From assembly GCF_009765365.1 (NCBI RefSeq), contig NZ_VTOM01000001.1, forward strand, positions 186,001 through 250,000: a stretch of 64,000 nt of DNA, given 5' to 3'. The notes beneath the pieces are model-generated. The model had not been told where the DNA came from. It did not search any database and was given only the letters and a program-made list of their open reading frames with translations. Below, piece by piece: positions 45,684 to 57,102 of the stretch (position 1 is its first letter; each line of letters opens with the position of its first letter). The position numbers were made by a program, and so were the translations under genes. Source of the stretch: Antarcticirhabdus aurantiaca (GTDB taxonomy: Bacteria > Pseudomonadota > Alphaproteobacteria > Rhizobiales > Rhizobiaceae).

Positions 45684-46637
45684 ATGCACAACTACCTCGA
45701 CTTCGAAAAGCCGGTCGCCGATCTCGACGGACAGATCTTCGAGCTGAAGAAGCTTCACACCGGCGAGGAGGGCGTCGACGTCGCGGACGAGATCGCGCGG
45801 CTGGAGAAGCGCTCGCACGACACGCTGGCGGACCTCTACAAGAAGCTTTCGCCTTGGCAGAAGACGCAGGTCGCCCGGCATCCGGACCGCCCGCACTGCG
45901 TCGACTACGTCGCCGGGCTGATCACCGAGTTCACGCCGCTCGCCGGCGACCGCGCCTTCGCGGAGGATCACGCCGTCATTGCCGGCTTCGGCCGCTTCGA
46001 CGGCGAATCGGTCGCCGTGATCGGGCAGGAGAAGGGCAACGACACCCAGACCCGGCTGAAGCACAACTTCGGCATGGCCCGACCCGAGGGCTACCGCAAG
46101 GCGGTCCGCATCATGGAGATGGCCGACCGCTTCGGCATCCCCGTCCTCACCCTCGTCGACACGGCCGGCGCCTATCCCGGCATCGGTGCCGAGGAGCGCG
46201 GCCAGGCCGAGGCCATCGCCCGCTCGACGCAGACGTGCCTCGGCCTCAAGGTTCCGCTGGTCTCGCTGGTCATCGGCGAGGGCGGCTCGGGCGGCGCCAT
46301 CGCGATCGCCGCGGCCAACCGCGTCCTGATGATGGAGCACGCGGTCTATTCCGTGATCTCGCCGGAGGCTGGCGCCTCGATCCTGTGGCGCGACGCCACG
46401 CGCGCCCGCGACGTCGCCCAGGCGATGAAGATCACGGCGCAGGACCTGAAGGGCTTCGGCATCATCGACGAGATCGTCGAGGAGCCGCTCGGCGGCGCCC
46501 ATCGCGACGCGGCCGAGGCGGTCGCTCGGGCCGGCAACGCCATCCGCCGCAACCTCGCGGAGCTGTCGGCGCTCGACGGCGACGCGTTGCGCCGCCAGCG
46601 CCGCGAGAAGTTCCTGGCCATCGGCAGGAACCTTTAA
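45684..46637 (+). CDS. accA: Acetyl-CoA carboxylase carboxyltransferase subunit alpha
   Basis: Transfers the carboxyl group from biotin to acetyl-CoA to make malonyl-CoA, with AccD; first committed step of fatty acid synthesis. 317 aa. The start [17 protein letters not shown], the core [17 protein letters not shown], the oxyanion-hole glycines [15 protein letters not shown] and [15 protein letters not shown] are diagnostic. ATG at 45684 has no strong ribosome binding site (AAAGGACGG lies about 20 bases upstream). Confidence 0.95.
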   Translation: MHNYLDFEKPVADLDGQIFELKKLHTGEEGVDVADEIARLEKRSHDTLADLYKKLSPWQKTQVARHPDRPHCVDYVAGLITEFTPLAGDRAFAEDHAVIAGFGRFDGESVAVIGQEKGNDTQTRLKHNFGMARPEGYRKAVRIMEMADRFGIPVLTLVDTAGAYPGIGAEERGQAEAIARSTQTCLGLKVPLVSLVIGEGGSGGAIAIAAANRVLMMEHAVYSVISPEAGASILWRDATRARDVAQAMKITAQDLKGFGIIDEIVEEPLGGAHRDAAEAVARAGNAIRRNLAELSALDGDALRRQRREKFLAIGRNL

Positions 46638-46974
46638 GCGCCGCAGCGCCGGCCCTCCGCCCTCCAAATCGCGTTGACGCCGGTGCCGGGCTCCAAGACG
46701 CTCGGCACGAACAATGCTGCCGGCCGCGTCAAAATCCCGCCCCGATCGTGGCAGAAATGAGCGAAGCCTTAACGGCGTCGGTCGAACGTGCCGTTTTAAC
46801 GCTGCGTTAAGCGGTGCGGGGCATCAAGGGGACAACGGGTCCGTCCACGCAACGCGGTCGGCCCGGTGGCGGCGTCCCATCCGACCGGAGCTGCGGAGCC
46901 GGCCGCGATGGATGGCTGAGGTGCGGACGACCAGCCTCGTGCCGGTCGTTTCGAGGGCAGGGGGTGTCACGGGG
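46638..46974. other. Intergenic region upstream of the L,D-transpeptidase
   Basis: About 337 bp without a credible gene. It carries the CtrA-type site at 46796-46810 and an additional TTAA at 46768-46771 (CCTTAACGG). The sequence becomes GC-rich again after 46815, probably the transcribed leader of the downstream gene; the frame stays open but codes for no recognisable protein. Confidence 0.5.
46796..46810. promoter_or_regulatory. CtrA-type binding site
   Basis: TTAA-CGCTGCG-TTAA, an exact TTAA-N7-TTAA full CtrA site and also a perfect dyad (TTAACG/CGTTAA around CTG). It lies 165 bp upstream of an L,D-transpeptidase gene, in a genome where TTAA is rare. CtrA is the alphaproteobacterial cell-cycle master regulator. 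Confidence 0.65.
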
Positions 46975-47976
46975 ATGGTGGCAGGACGTCTCGCACGGGC
47001 CGCGGTTCTGGCCGCCAGCCTCTTCACGCTGGGTGCCTGTCAGGGCATCGAGGACCTCGTTCCCGCCAACAAGCCGCTGCCGCACGAGCTGGTCGAGCTC
47101 ATCCAGAAGCAGGGCATGGGCACCAACTCGCCGATCCTGGTGCGGATCTTCAAGGAAGAGTCCGAGCTCGAGGTCTGGAAGCAGAAGACCGACGGCACCT
47201 ATGCCAAGCTCAAGACCTATCCGATCTGCGCCTGGTCCGGCAATCTCGGGCCGAAGCAGAGGGAAGGCGACCGGCAGGCGCCGGAGGGCTTCTACACGGT
47301 CACGCCGGCGCAGCTGAATCCCGACAGCCAGTACCATCTGGCCTTCAACATGGGCTATCCCAACACCTTCGACCGCGCCAACGCGCGCACGGGCACGCAC
47401 CTGATGGTGCACGGCTCCTGCTCCTCGGCCGGCTGCTACGCCATGGACGACGCGCAGATCGAGGAAATCTACGCGCTCGCCCGTCATTCCTTCGGTGGGG
47501 GCCAGCGCGCGTTCCAGATCCAGGCCTATCCCTTCCGGATGACGCCCAAGAACATGGCGCGCCACCGCAACTCCGAGCACTACGCCTTCTGGAAGATGCT
47601 GAAGCGCGGCTCGGACTACCTGGAAACGACGCACCGCCAGCCGGTCGTCGGCGTCTGCGAGAAGCGCTACGTCTTCGATCTCGACGCCGAGACGGCGAAG
47701 GGCCTCGACCCCGACGGACCCTGCCCTGAGATGACCCCGCCGATCTCGGTCGCCGCCAAGGCGATCTCGGACGAGGCGGAGGAGCAGCGCATCGCATCGA
47801 GCATGGCGCCGAGCGAGTTCGCGACCTATTCGAGCTTCGCCTACAAGATGGGCGACCGGGTGAACCCGGAAGCCTTCCGCGCCGAGCAGCACCGCCGGCA
47901 GGGGCGCGACCGCTACGGCAACCTGGTCGACGGCGGCCGCTCGCCCTCGATCTTCGGCTCGTTCATCGGACGGTAG
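46975..47976 (+). CDS. YafK-type L,D-transpeptidase lipoprotein
   Basis: 333-aa predicted lipoprotein: signal VAGRLARAAVLAASLFTLGAC with lipobox Cys22. The YkuD-like catalytic domain (about 50-215) carries HLMVHGSCSSAGCYAM, with His146 and nucleophile Cys154, the YafK variant of the HxxxSxGC motif. Such enzymes form or cleave 3-3 cross-links or release proteins linked to peptidoglycan. A 115-residue C-terminal extension includes TPPISVAAKAISDEAEE. ATG at 46975 is chosen by the lipoprotein signal. Control by CtrA is suggested by the site upstream. Confidence 0.9.
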   Translation: MVAGRLARAAVLAASLFTLGACQGIEDLVPANKPLPHELVELIQKQGMGTNSPILVRIFKEESELEVWKQKTDGTYAKLKTYPICAWSGNLGPKQREGDRQAPEGFYTVTPAQLNPDSQYHLAFNMGYPNTFDRANARTGTHLMVHGSCSSAGCYAMDDAQIEEIYALARHSFGGGQRAFQIQAYPFRMTPKNMARHRNSEHYAFWKMLKRGSDYLETTHRQPVVGVCEKRYVFDLDAETAKGLDPDGPCPEMTPPISVAAKAISDEAEEQRIASSMAPSEFATYSSFAYKMGDRVNPEAFRAEQHRRQGRDRYGNLVDGGRSPSIFGSFIGR

Positions 47977-48000
47977 GTTCCCGGACCAAGGCCGCGACTG

Positions 48001-48031
48001 GCGTTCTTCTCCCCCGCGGGGAGAAGAACGC
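48001..48031. terminator. Perfect hairpin between convergent genes
   Basis: 14-bp perfect arms GCGTTCTTCTCCCC (48001-48014) and its complement (48018-48031) around a CGC loop, 25 bp after the transpeptidase stop and 27 bp before the galE stop on the other strand. No T-run on either side; it probably stops transcription both ways or is a member of a dispersed repeat. Confidence 0.65.
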
Positions 48032-48057
48032 AGCGCCGCCTTCCGATCCCGCCCCGC

Positions 48058-49038
48058 TCAGCCGCCGAAGTTCGAGCGGCTGTGCCAGTTCCAGGCGGTC
48101 TCGACGATCGAAGCCAAGTCGTGGCGGGGCTGCCAGCCGAGGACGTCGCGCGCCTTGTCGTTGACGGCGACGAGAGCGGGGGCGTCGCCGGGGCGACGCT
48201 CGGTCACCTCGACGGGGAACTCGCGGCCGGTGACGGACACGATCGTGTCGAGGAGCTCCTTCACCGTCGTGCCGGTGCCGGTGCCGAGGTTGATCGCGGT
48301 CGAGGCGCCGCCGTCGATCAGGTACTGCACCGCGCGGCTGTGGGCGTCGGCGAGGTCCATCACGTGGATGTAGTCGCGCACGCAGGTGCCGTCGCGCGTG
48401 TCGTAGTCGGTCCCGAACATCTTGAAGCCGGCTCGGCGGCCGAGCGCCGCCTCGATGGCGAGCGGGATCGCGTGGGTCTCGGGCTCGTGCCATTCGCCGA
48501 TGCGCCCTTCCGGATCGGCGCCGGCGGCGTTGAAGTAGCGCAGGACCACCGAGCGGACGCCCTTGATGGCGTCGAGGTCGGCGAGCACCTCCTCCACCAT
48601 GCGCTTGGAGCGGCCATAGGGGTTCAGCGGCGCCTGCCGGTGGGTCTCGGGCATCGGCACCTCGACGGGCTCGCCGTAGGTCGCGCAGGTCGACGAGAAG
48701 ACGATCTTGTCCACCCCGGCCTCGGCCGCGGCGGAGAGCAGGGTGAGGGTCCCCGCGACGTTGTTCTCGTAGAAGGCGAGCGGGTCCTTCATCGATTCGC
48801 CGACCTCGATCAGGGCCGCGAAGTGGACGATGGCCGCCGGCCGGTGCTGCTTCATGACGGCGACGAGCCGCTCGCGATCCTTGAGGTCGCCCTGTTCCAG
48901 CGGTCCCCACCGGCAGAACTCGGCGTGTCCGTTCGACAGGTTGTCGTAGACGACCGGCGTGAAGCCCTTGGTCGAGAGATCGAGGCAGGTGTGCGAGCCG
49001 ATATAGCCGGCGCCGCCGACAACCAGGATGTTCGTCAT
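48058..49038 (-). CDS. galE: UDP-glucose 4-epimerase
   Basis: Interconverts UDP-glucose and UDP-galactose; in rhizobia (ExoB) it feeds exopolysaccharide and LPS synthesis. Short-chain dehydrogenase fold, 326 aa: NAD motif VVGGAGYIGSH, the catalytic Ser-Thr in VFSSTCATYGEP and Tyr-x-x-x-Lys in NPYGRSK, then RYFNAAGADPEG and RDYIHVMDLADAH. ATG at 49038 is preceded by GGAAGCGGGAA. Convergent with the transpeptidase; secA terminates upstream of it. Confidence 0.95.
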   Translation of the reverse strand: MTNILVVGGAGYIGSHTCLDLSTKGFTPVVYDNLSNGHAEFCRWGPLEQGDLKDRERLVAVMKQHRPAAIVHFAALIEVGESMKDPLAFYENNVAGTLTLLSAAAEAGVDKIVFSSTCATYGEPVEVPMPETHRQAPLNPYGRSKRMVEEVLADLDAIKGVRSVVLRYFNAAGADPEGRIGEWHEPETHAIPLAIEAALGRRAGFKMFGTDYDTRDGTCVRDYIHVMDLADAHSRAVQYLIDGGASTAINLGTGTGTTVKELLDTIVSVTGREFPVEVTERRPGDAPALVAVNDKARDVLGWQPRHDLASIVETAWNWHSRSNFGG

Positions 49039-49113
49039 GGATTCCCGCTTCCGTTGCGTCGTGCTGCGCTGCAGCGACACTCGCATACCGGATCGGCGGA
49101 CGAGATGAAAGAA

Positions 49114-49144
49114 GACCCGGCGCTTCGCGAAGAAGCGCCGGGTC
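49114..49144 (-). terminator. Terminator downstream of secA
   Basis: 13-bp perfect arms (GACCCGGCGCTTC and complement) with a 5-nt loop, 43 bp after the secA stop; the minus strand continues TTCTTTC, a weak T-rich tail. Confidence 0.8.
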
Positions 49145-49186
49145 CCGCTGTCGGATCGAAGCCTCGATGAAGCGGATCGATGCCGC

Positions 49187-51922
<2,736 letters not shown>

Positions 51923-52211
51923 GAAACGGTCCTCTTGATTGATATCTGCCGGCCGGCGGCGGCCGCGTCGCCCGGCTTCCGCCTTGCGCATCGGTCCTTT
52001 CGCACGACCGGTCCGGGCGCGTCCAATCGCGCTTCACACTTGCGGGATGCGGCTGGACTTTCGGATCGCGCGAGAGATAAGAGGGGCCCCAAGCGATGTC
52101 AACGCTCAGGCCCGACCCCGTCCGGCCGGCTCAAGAGACTGTGGAGCAAGGGCTTTCCCGAAACTCGGGCGCCCCGCCACCGATGGTTCTCCTTCTCGAG
52201 GATATCCCGCA
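51923..52211. other. Divergent region between secA and the PpiC foldase gene
   Basis: About 289 bp. It contains the secA promoter and a leader of about 150 nt before the secA start; the leader is longer than usual, leaving room for control, but I see no recognisable SecM-like arrest peptide. Confidence 0.45.
52074..52102 (-). promoter_or_regulatory. Housekeeping-type promoter of secA
   Basis: Minus strand TTGACA (52102-52097), a perfect -35, 17-bp spacer, TATCTC (52079-52074) as -10. The transcript would start near 52067, about 145 nt before the secA ATG. Confidence 0.7.
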
Positions 52212-53168
52212 TTGACCAACGTCCTGCGTTCCCTCCGGCTCGCCGCGAGCCTGTCCGTCGCCCTCGTCTGCCTGCCGGCGCTCGCCCAGGACGGCGGTGC
52301 GCCCGCCGGCGGCTCGCCGCCGGCCGCGCCCGCGCCGGCCGCTCCGGTCGATCCCGAGACCGTGGTGGCCAAGGTCGGCGACAAGGCGATCACCGAGCGC
52401 GACCTCGCCGTCGCCGCGCAGGATCTCGGTCCCCAGTTCGCGCAGGTGCCGCCCGAGCAGCGCCGCATCGCTGTTCTGTCCGCCCTCATCGACATCGACG
52501 TCCTCGCCGCCAAGGCCGAGGCCGAGAAGCTCGCCGAGGACAAAGACGTCGCGGCCGAGATCGCCTTCGCCCGCGCCCAGGCCCTGCACAGCGCCTATTT
52601 CGCCAAGACGGGCGTGCCCTCCGTCACCGACGAGGAGCTCAAAAGCCGCTACGACGCCGAGATCGCCAAGATGCCGCCGGTCGACGAGGTGAAGGCCAGC
52701 CACATCCTCGTGAAGACGAAGGAAGAGGCCGACGCGGTCATCAAGAAGCTCGACGCGGGCGAGGACTTCAACAAGCTCGCCGCCGAGAACTCCTCCGGCC
52801 CCTCCGGCCCCGAGGGCGGCGACCTCGGCTATTTCGGCCCCGGCCAGATGGTGCCCGCCTTCGAGACGGCGGCCTTCGCGCTGGAGCCCGGCACCTACAC
52901 CAAGCAGCCGGTCGAGACCCAGTTCGGCTGGCACGTCATCAAGGTCGACGACAAGCGCAAGCAGGCTCCGCCCGCCTTCGACGAGGTGAAGGAGCAGGTG
53001 CGCCAGGTCGTTCTTCGCGAGAAGTACGTCGATCTCGTCCAGAAGGCCCGCGCCGACGCGAAGATCGAATATGTCGACCCGGCCATCGCCAACCAGATGA
53101 AGGCGATCGAGGAGATGAACGCGGCCCGCGACAAGCCGGCCGAGGGCGCCGCGCCGTCCGCCAACTGA
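52212..53168 (+). CDS. Periplasmic parvulin-type peptidyl-prolyl isomerase
   Basis: 318-aa foldase of the PpiC/SurA/PrsA type. Signal peptide about 1-25 ([20 protein letters not shown]), an Ala/Pro/Gly linker, an N-terminal chaperone region ([19 protein letters not shown], repeated in SurA-like proteins), the parvulin domain about 160-255 ([49 protein letters not shown]) and a helical C-terminus. It would help outer-membrane or secreted proteins fold. TTG at 52212 with GAGGA about ten bases before. It is divergent from secA, a functional pairing seen widely in Rhizobiales. Confidence 0.93.
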   Translation: MTNVLRSLRLAASLSVALVCLPALAQDGGAPAGGSPPAAPAPAAPVDPETVVAKVGDKAITERDLAVAAQDLGPQFAQVPPEQRRIAVLSALIDIDVLAAKAEAEKLAEDKDVAAEIAFARAQALHSAYFAKTGVPSVTDEELKSRYDAEIAKMPPVDEVKASHILVKTKEEADAVIKKLDAGEDFNKLAAENSSGPSGPEGGDLGYFGPGQMVPAFETAAFALEPGTYTKQPVETQFGWHVIKVDDKRKQAPPAFDEVKEQVRQVVLREKYVDLVQKARADAKIEYVDPAIANQMKAIEEMNAARDKPAEGAAPSAN

Positions 53169-53192
53169 CCGCTGCCGCATCGTCGACGCGCG

Positions 53193-53226
53193 AGCGCCCG
53201 CCTCCTTCAAAGGGGCGGGCGCTTCT
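53193..53226 (+). terminator. Intrinsic terminator after the PpiC gene
   Basis: Stem AGCGCCCGCC (53193-53202) with its complement (53214-53223), extendable by two pairs, followed by TCT. It lies 25 bp after the stop. Confidence 0.7.
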
Positions 53227-53274
53227 GCTAGAGGCGGGCGCAACGCGAACGACGCTTCCGAAGGACGTCACCTT

Positions 53275-54516
53275 ATGGCGCACGCCGTTTCCCCGCTCGC
53301 CCCGAAGACCGCCCCGGCCATGCCGGCCATCGAGGGGCTGCGCATCGCCACGGGCGCGGCCGGGATCAAGTACAAGGGGCGCACCGACGTGCTCCTGATG
53401 GTCTGCGACCGGCCGGCCTCGGTCGCCGGCGTCTTCACCCGCTCGCGCTGCCCCTCGGCGCCCGTGGACTTCTGCCGGGCGAACCTGTCCGGCGGCACGC
53501 TTCGCGCCCTCGTCGTCAATTCCGGCAACGCCAACGCCTTCACCGGCGCCAAGGGGCGGGCGGCGACGGAGGAAACGGCGCGCGGCGCGGCCGAGGCCGT
53601 GGGCTGCACCCCGGGCGAGGTCTTCCTCGCCTCCACCGGCGTCATCGGCGAGCCGCTCGACGCCTCCAAGATCTCCGCGCTCCTGCCCGAGTTGGCCAGC
53701 GCCGCCGCGCCCGCGGGCTGGGCCGAGGCCGCGAGCGCGATCATGACCACCGACACCTATCCGAAGGTCGCGACGCGGAGCGTCGAGATCGGCGGCGTGA
53801 CGGTGACGATCAACGGCATCGCCAAGGGCGCGGGCATGATCGCGCCGGACATGGCGACGATGCTGTCCTTCGTCGCGACCGACGCTGATATCGCCGCGCC
53901 CGCTCTCCAGGCGCTGCTCTCGCGAGCGGTGGAGCCGAGCTTCAACTCGGTGACGGTGGATTCCGACACCTCGACCTCCGACACGCTGATCCTCTTCGCG
54001 ACGGGCGCGGCCGAGGCGCGCGGCGCCCCGGCCATCGCCGATGCCGGCGACGAGCGGCTGACGGCCTTCCGCGCGGCGCTCTCCGACCTTCTCCTCGACC
54101 TCGCGCGTCAGGTCGCCCGCGACGGCGAAGGCGCGCGGAAAGAGATCCAGGTGACGGTCGAGGGCGCCGAGAGCGACAGCTCCGCCAAGCGCATCGCGCT
54201 CTCCATCGCCAATTCGCCGCTGGTGAAGACGGCGGTCGCCGGCGAGGACGCGAACTGGGGCCGCGTCGTCATGGCCGTCGGCAAGTCCGGCGAGCCGGCC
54301 GACCGCGACCGCTTGTCGATCTGGTTCGGCGACGTGCGCGTGGCGCACGCGGGCGCGCGCGACCCGAACTATTCGGAAGACGCGGCGAGCGCTGCCATGC
54401 GCGAGAGCGTCATCCCCGTCCGCGTCGACCTCGGCCTCGGGCAGGGTCGCTGGACGGTCTACACCTGCGATCTCACCAAGGAGTACGTCGCGATCAATGG
54501 CGACTACCGAAGCTGA
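53275..54516 (+). CDS. argJ: Glutamate N-acetyltransferase / ornithine acetyltransferase
   Basis: Recycles the acetyl group in arginine synthesis: N-acetylornithine plus glutamate give ornithine plus N-acetylglutamate. 413 aa. The self-processing site is intact: [14 protein letters not shown], where the chain is cut before Thr195, which becomes the nucleophile. [15 protein letters not shown] and [13 protein letters not shown] complete the signature. Whether it is mono- or bifunctional (argA activity) cannot be read here. The next gene overlaps its end by 20 bp. Confidence 0.95.
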   Translation: MAHAVSPLAPKTAPAMPAIEGLRIATGAAGIKYKGRTDVLLMVCDRPASVAGVFTRSRCPSAPVDFCRANLSGGTLRALVVNSGNANAFTGAKGRAATEETARGAAEAVGCTPGEVFLASTGVIGEPLDASKISALLPELASAAAPAGWAEAASAIMTTDTYPKVATRSVEIGGVTVTINGIAKGAGMIAPDMATMLSFVATDADIAAPALQALLSRAVEPSFNSVTVDSDTSTSDTLILFATGAAEARGAPAIADAGDERLTAFRAALSDLLLDLARQVARDGEGARKEIQVTVEGAESDSSAKRIALSIANSPLVKTAVAGEDANWGRVVMAVGKSGEPADRDRLSIWFGDVRVAHAGARDPNYSEDAASAAMRESVIPVRVDLGLGQGRWTVYTCDLTKEYVAINGDYRS

Positions 54517-55297
54517 GCGGCTGCGCCAGCAGGCGATCGTCCGGCGCCTGGAGGCGGCGGGCTTCCGTGCCTGGCCGGCCTCCTCGACGATCTTCGACGG
54601 CACCTGGGCCGTGCGGGTGACCACGAGCTTTCCGGCCAAGCGCCTGAACTCGGTGAACCCGCTCGACCCGTCCGACCACAAGGACATTCCCGAGCGCATC
54701 AACAAGGCGGCGCGGCATTTCGCGAGCTTCGGCCGGCAGCTCCTGTTCCGCCAGTCGCCGCTCGCAGCCCCTCAGCTCGTCGCCCACCTCGACGCGGAAG
54801 GGTGGAGCCGCGAGGGCGAGACGCTGGTGATGACCGCTGATCTCGAAACGCTGGACCTTTCGGGTGCGCTGGACGGCATCCCGATCCGCGATCCGGCGCG
54901 CTACGTCGAGGCGAGCCTCAAGGTCCATGAGCGTCCGGCGGCGCTGCGCTCGGGCCTCACCGCCATCCTCGAAGCGATCCGGCCGGAAAAGGGCATGTTC
55001 CTGCGCGAAAGCGCGGGCGGCGAGGCGCTGGCCGTCGCGCTCGTCATTCACGACAACGATCTGGCCGGCCTTCTCGACGTGGCCGTGGACCCTTCCGCGC
55101 GCAATCGCGGGATCGGGCGCGAGCTGATCACGACCGCGCTTCGGTTCGCCGCCCATCGCGGCGCCGCGACGGCCTGGGTGCAGGTCGAGGCGGACAACGG
55201 ACCGAGCCGCCACCTCCTCACCTCGATCGGCTTTTGCGAGGTGTATCGCTACGTCTACAGGTTGCCGCCGGGCACCGCCGGAGTGCGTCATGTCTGA
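54497..55297 (+). CDS. GNAT family N-acetyltransferase
   Basis: 266-aa acetyltransferase of the kind that normally follows argJ. The N-terminal half is a degenerate GNAT-like fold ([24 protein letters not shown]), the C-terminal half is a full one: [19 protein letters not shown] carries the acetyl-CoA loop R-N-R-G-I-G-R and [19 protein letters not shown] the final strand. Substrate unknown. Start ATG 54497 lies inside argJ, and its end overlaps mutT by 8 bp, so argJ-GNAT-mutT are coupled. Confidence 0.88.
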   Translation: MATTEAERLRQQAIVRRLEAAGFRAWPASSTIFDGTWAVRVTTSFPAKRLNSVNPLDPSDHKDIPERINKAARHFASFGRQLLFRQSPLAAPQLVAHLDAEGWSREGETLVMTADLETLDLSGALDGIPIRDPARYVEASLKVHERPAALRSGLTAILEAIRPEKGMFLRESAGGEALAVALVIHDNDLAGLLDVAVDPSARNRGIGRELITTALRFAAHRGAATAWVQVEADNGPSRHLLTSIGFCEVYRYVYRLPPGTAGVRHV

Positions 55298-55703
55298 GGC
55301 CCCGCGAAAGCTGCTTCTCGTCGCGGCCTGCGCGCTGATCGACGCGGACGGCCGCATCCTTCTCGCCGAGCGGCCGGCCGGCAAGTCGCTGGCCGGTCTC
55401 TGGGAGTTTCCCGGCGGCAAGATCGAGCCGGGCGAAACGCCGGAGGAAACGCTGGTGCGCGAGTTGCGCGAGGAACTGGGCGTCGAGACCAAGGCCGCCT
55501 GCCTCGCGCCGCTGACCTTCGCCAGCCACAGCTACGAGACCTTCCACCTCCTGATGCCGCTCTACGTCTGCCGGCGCTTCGAGGGCGTCGCGACGGGACG
55601 GGAGGGGCAGCGACTGAAATGGGTGAGACCGCAGAACCTGCGCGACTATCCCATGCCGCCAGCCGACCTTCCGCTGATCGCGCATCTCCAGGATTTGCTT
55701 TGA
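55290..55703 (+). CDS. mutT: 8-oxo-dGTP diphosphatase MutT
   Basis: Nudix hydrolase that removes oxidised 8-oxo-dGTP from the nucleotide pool and so prevents A:T to C:G transversions. 137 aa, the expected length. The Nudix box spans about residues 41-63 (starting [18 protein letters not shown] and ending REELGVE), with all catalytic glutamates present, and [10 protein letters not shown] precedes it. Together with argJ and the GNAT gene it forms the conserved argJ operon of Rhizobiales. Confidence 0.93.
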   Translation: MSEAPRKLLLVAACALIDADGRILLAERPAGKSLAGLWEFPGGKIEPGETPEETLVRELREELGVETKAACLAPLTFASHSYETFHLLMPLYVCRRFEGVATGREGQRLKWVRPQNLRDYPMPPADLPLIAHLQDLL

Positions 55704-55829
55704 GGCCGGGATCATTCCCAGCAGTTCTATCCGAAGCTTTAAGGCGATCTTCATCGGCAGGGGCGATGCTTGTCCCAACGGCAGACGCAGGGGAGAACCG
55801 CTGAGGGCCGTGCGCTCCGTGAGGCCGTC

Positions 55830-56141
55830 ATGACCGATGCTCCGCCAGACGAGGACGCCGCGCCGGACGGGGCGCCCTTCAGCCGCATCCGGATCTCGGT
55901 TCCCGCCTGGGGCATCGCCGCGGTCGCCCTCGCGGCGCTCGCGGCAGCGATCCTGCCGCCGGTGGCGGAAAACGGGCTCGTGGCGCTGCTGGACGACCGG
56001 GCTCAGGGCGTCGACCCGATCGTGACCGGCACGGCCGCCGTGGCCTCGCAGCGGCGCTACACGGTTCGCCGCAGCGTGCTCCGTTCCGCCGGCGAGACCT
56101 GCACGGTGTTCGCCAACGGTCGCGCGCATGGCGCATGCTGA
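55830..56141 (+). CDS. Small membrane protein upstream of the Flp pilin
   Basis: 103-aa protein, not recognised. It has an acidic start (TDAPPDEDAAPDGAP), one hydrophobic helix (WGIAAVALAALAAAILPPVA, about 27-46) and a basic C-terminal part ending RSAGETCTVFANGRAHGAC with two cysteines. The open frame reaches back to 55770 (TTG), but ATG 55830 with GAGGCCG before it is more natural. Its end is close to the pilin start, suggesting cotranscription. Confidence 0.6.
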   Translation: MTDAPPDEDAAPDGAPFSRIRISVPAWGIAAVALAALAAAILPPVAENGLVALLDDRAQGVDPIVTGTAAVASQRRYTVRRSVLRSAGETCTVFANGRAHGAC

Positions 56142-56158
56142 CGAGGAGCGAGGCGTCC

Positions 56159-56362
56159 GTGACATCCGAAACCCGACCGGTTCATCGCCGATCCCTGATC
56201 TCTCGTCTTTCGGCCTGCCGGCGCGGCGCGACGGCCATCGAATACGCGCTGATCGGCGCGATCCTGTCCACCTTCATTCTGAGCGCGGTGACGGGCCTGG
56301 GCGCGGACCTGAAGTCCGTCTTCGACAACATCATCGCCACGCTCGGCACCGCTCTGTCCTGA
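56159..56362 (+). CDS. Flp family type IVb pilin
   Basis: Pilin subunit of about 67 aa. A basic leader (RRSLISRLSACRRG) is followed by the prepilin peptidase site G^ATAIEYALIGAILS with Glu at +5 and the hydrophobic helix continuing FILSAVTGLG, then the short C-terminal domain DLKSVFDNIIATLG. Flp pilins are exported by Tad systems for surface attachment. GTG at 56159 has GAGG at suitable distance; ATG 56135, overlapping the previous stop, would give 75 aa. No cpaA-F or tad genes are in the window, so the pilin is an orphan here. Confidence 0.88.
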   Translation: MTSETRPVHRRSLISRLSACRRGATAIEYALIGAILSTFILSAVTGLGADLKSVFDNIIATLGTALS

Positions 56363-56382
56363 GCGGCTGAGCGGTGCCGAGC

Positions 56383-56526
56383 GGGCAACGCGAAGAGGAC
56401 GACGCGCTGTCCCGCGACGATATCGGCGCTCGTCGCGTCCTTCCACTCGTCGGGACTGGGACCGCCGAGCGCGTCGGTGCGCACGCGCGTGTGGAAGGCG
56501 ACGTCCGGAATTCGTGACGGCTGCAT
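56383..56526 (-). pseudogene. Truncated peroxiredoxin remnant (N-terminal part)
   Basis: A minus-strand frame begins with ATG 56526 behind AGGAG and reads MQPSRIPDVAFHTRVR, then ALGGPSPDEWKDATSADI and QRVVLFALP. This is the typical opening of glutathione/glutaredoxin-type peroxiredoxins (PDVxFxTRVR, GGPNPxxW, VVLFxLP). After ALP the expected GAFTPTC active-site block is absent and the frame runs on into DNA antisense to the Flp pilin. About 48 codons remain of roughly 160, with the start signal preserved. Inferred to be a gene broken by deletion or by arrival of the pilin segment. Confidence 0.68.
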
Positions 56527-57102
56527 GGCTGCTCCTGCCGTTCGCCTGCCTTGCGCCGGCAGGGTTCGCCACAGGGCGCCATCCGGTCGCGCGGGGGCGC
56601 CGGTTCGGCTCATCAGCGAAGCGGCGGAAGCGGCAGGCGTAACCGGCATCCCAAACCGGTGGTCTACATTATGGATCGATCTGACGTCTTCGCCTGACGG
56701 TACGCCAATTGTCGATGAATTTGCTCCCGAAGATACCGTGAAAACAGGGCTTTGACGGTCCATCCCGCTTTCCCGCTGTGGTCGAACTCGCCCCATCATG
56801 TGGAACGATCCTGGAAAAATCCGGCAGGATCGCCCCGGCGGCGGTTGCAGGGTCGGGCTGGATGGTGCAGGTTTCCTGCCGAAAGCCGGTGCCGGACCTG
56901 GGAGGGGCCGACCGGCGGAGGAGCCGGGACACCGGCGACGGGAGGATGAGGTCGCTCGCATGGCGGGCGCTTCACGCCGAGCCTGAGCGCGGCCCGACCG
57001 GTGCCGCTCGCGAGCCGTCGTCGCGTGGGTCCGGAACGATCGAGCACGTGGAGCCTGTCCGCAGGCGTCGCGGCTCGACGCGACCCCGGGGAGGACGCGG
57101 GC
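56527..57102. other. Intergenic region before the TRAP operon
   Basis: About 576 bp with no credible gene. It holds an AT-richer section at 56655-56760 (TCTACATTATGGATCGATC, CCAATTGTCGATGAATTTG), unlike the surrounding 70% GC sequence, then the inverted repeat at 56806-56832. The promoter of the TRAP operon and perhaps the operator for its IclR regulator should be here. The compositional break may also mark a recombination junction. Confidence 0.5.
56806..56832. promoter_or_regulatory. Candidate operator upstream of the TRAP operon
   Basis: CGATCCTG and CAGGATCG, perfect 8-bp arms with an 11-bp A-rich spacer (arm centres 19 bp apart, about two helical turns), 270 bp before the TRAP permease start. 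It fits a dimeric regulator such as the IclR protein encoded in the operon. A hairpin is possible in RNA but no T-run follows. Confidence 0.45.
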
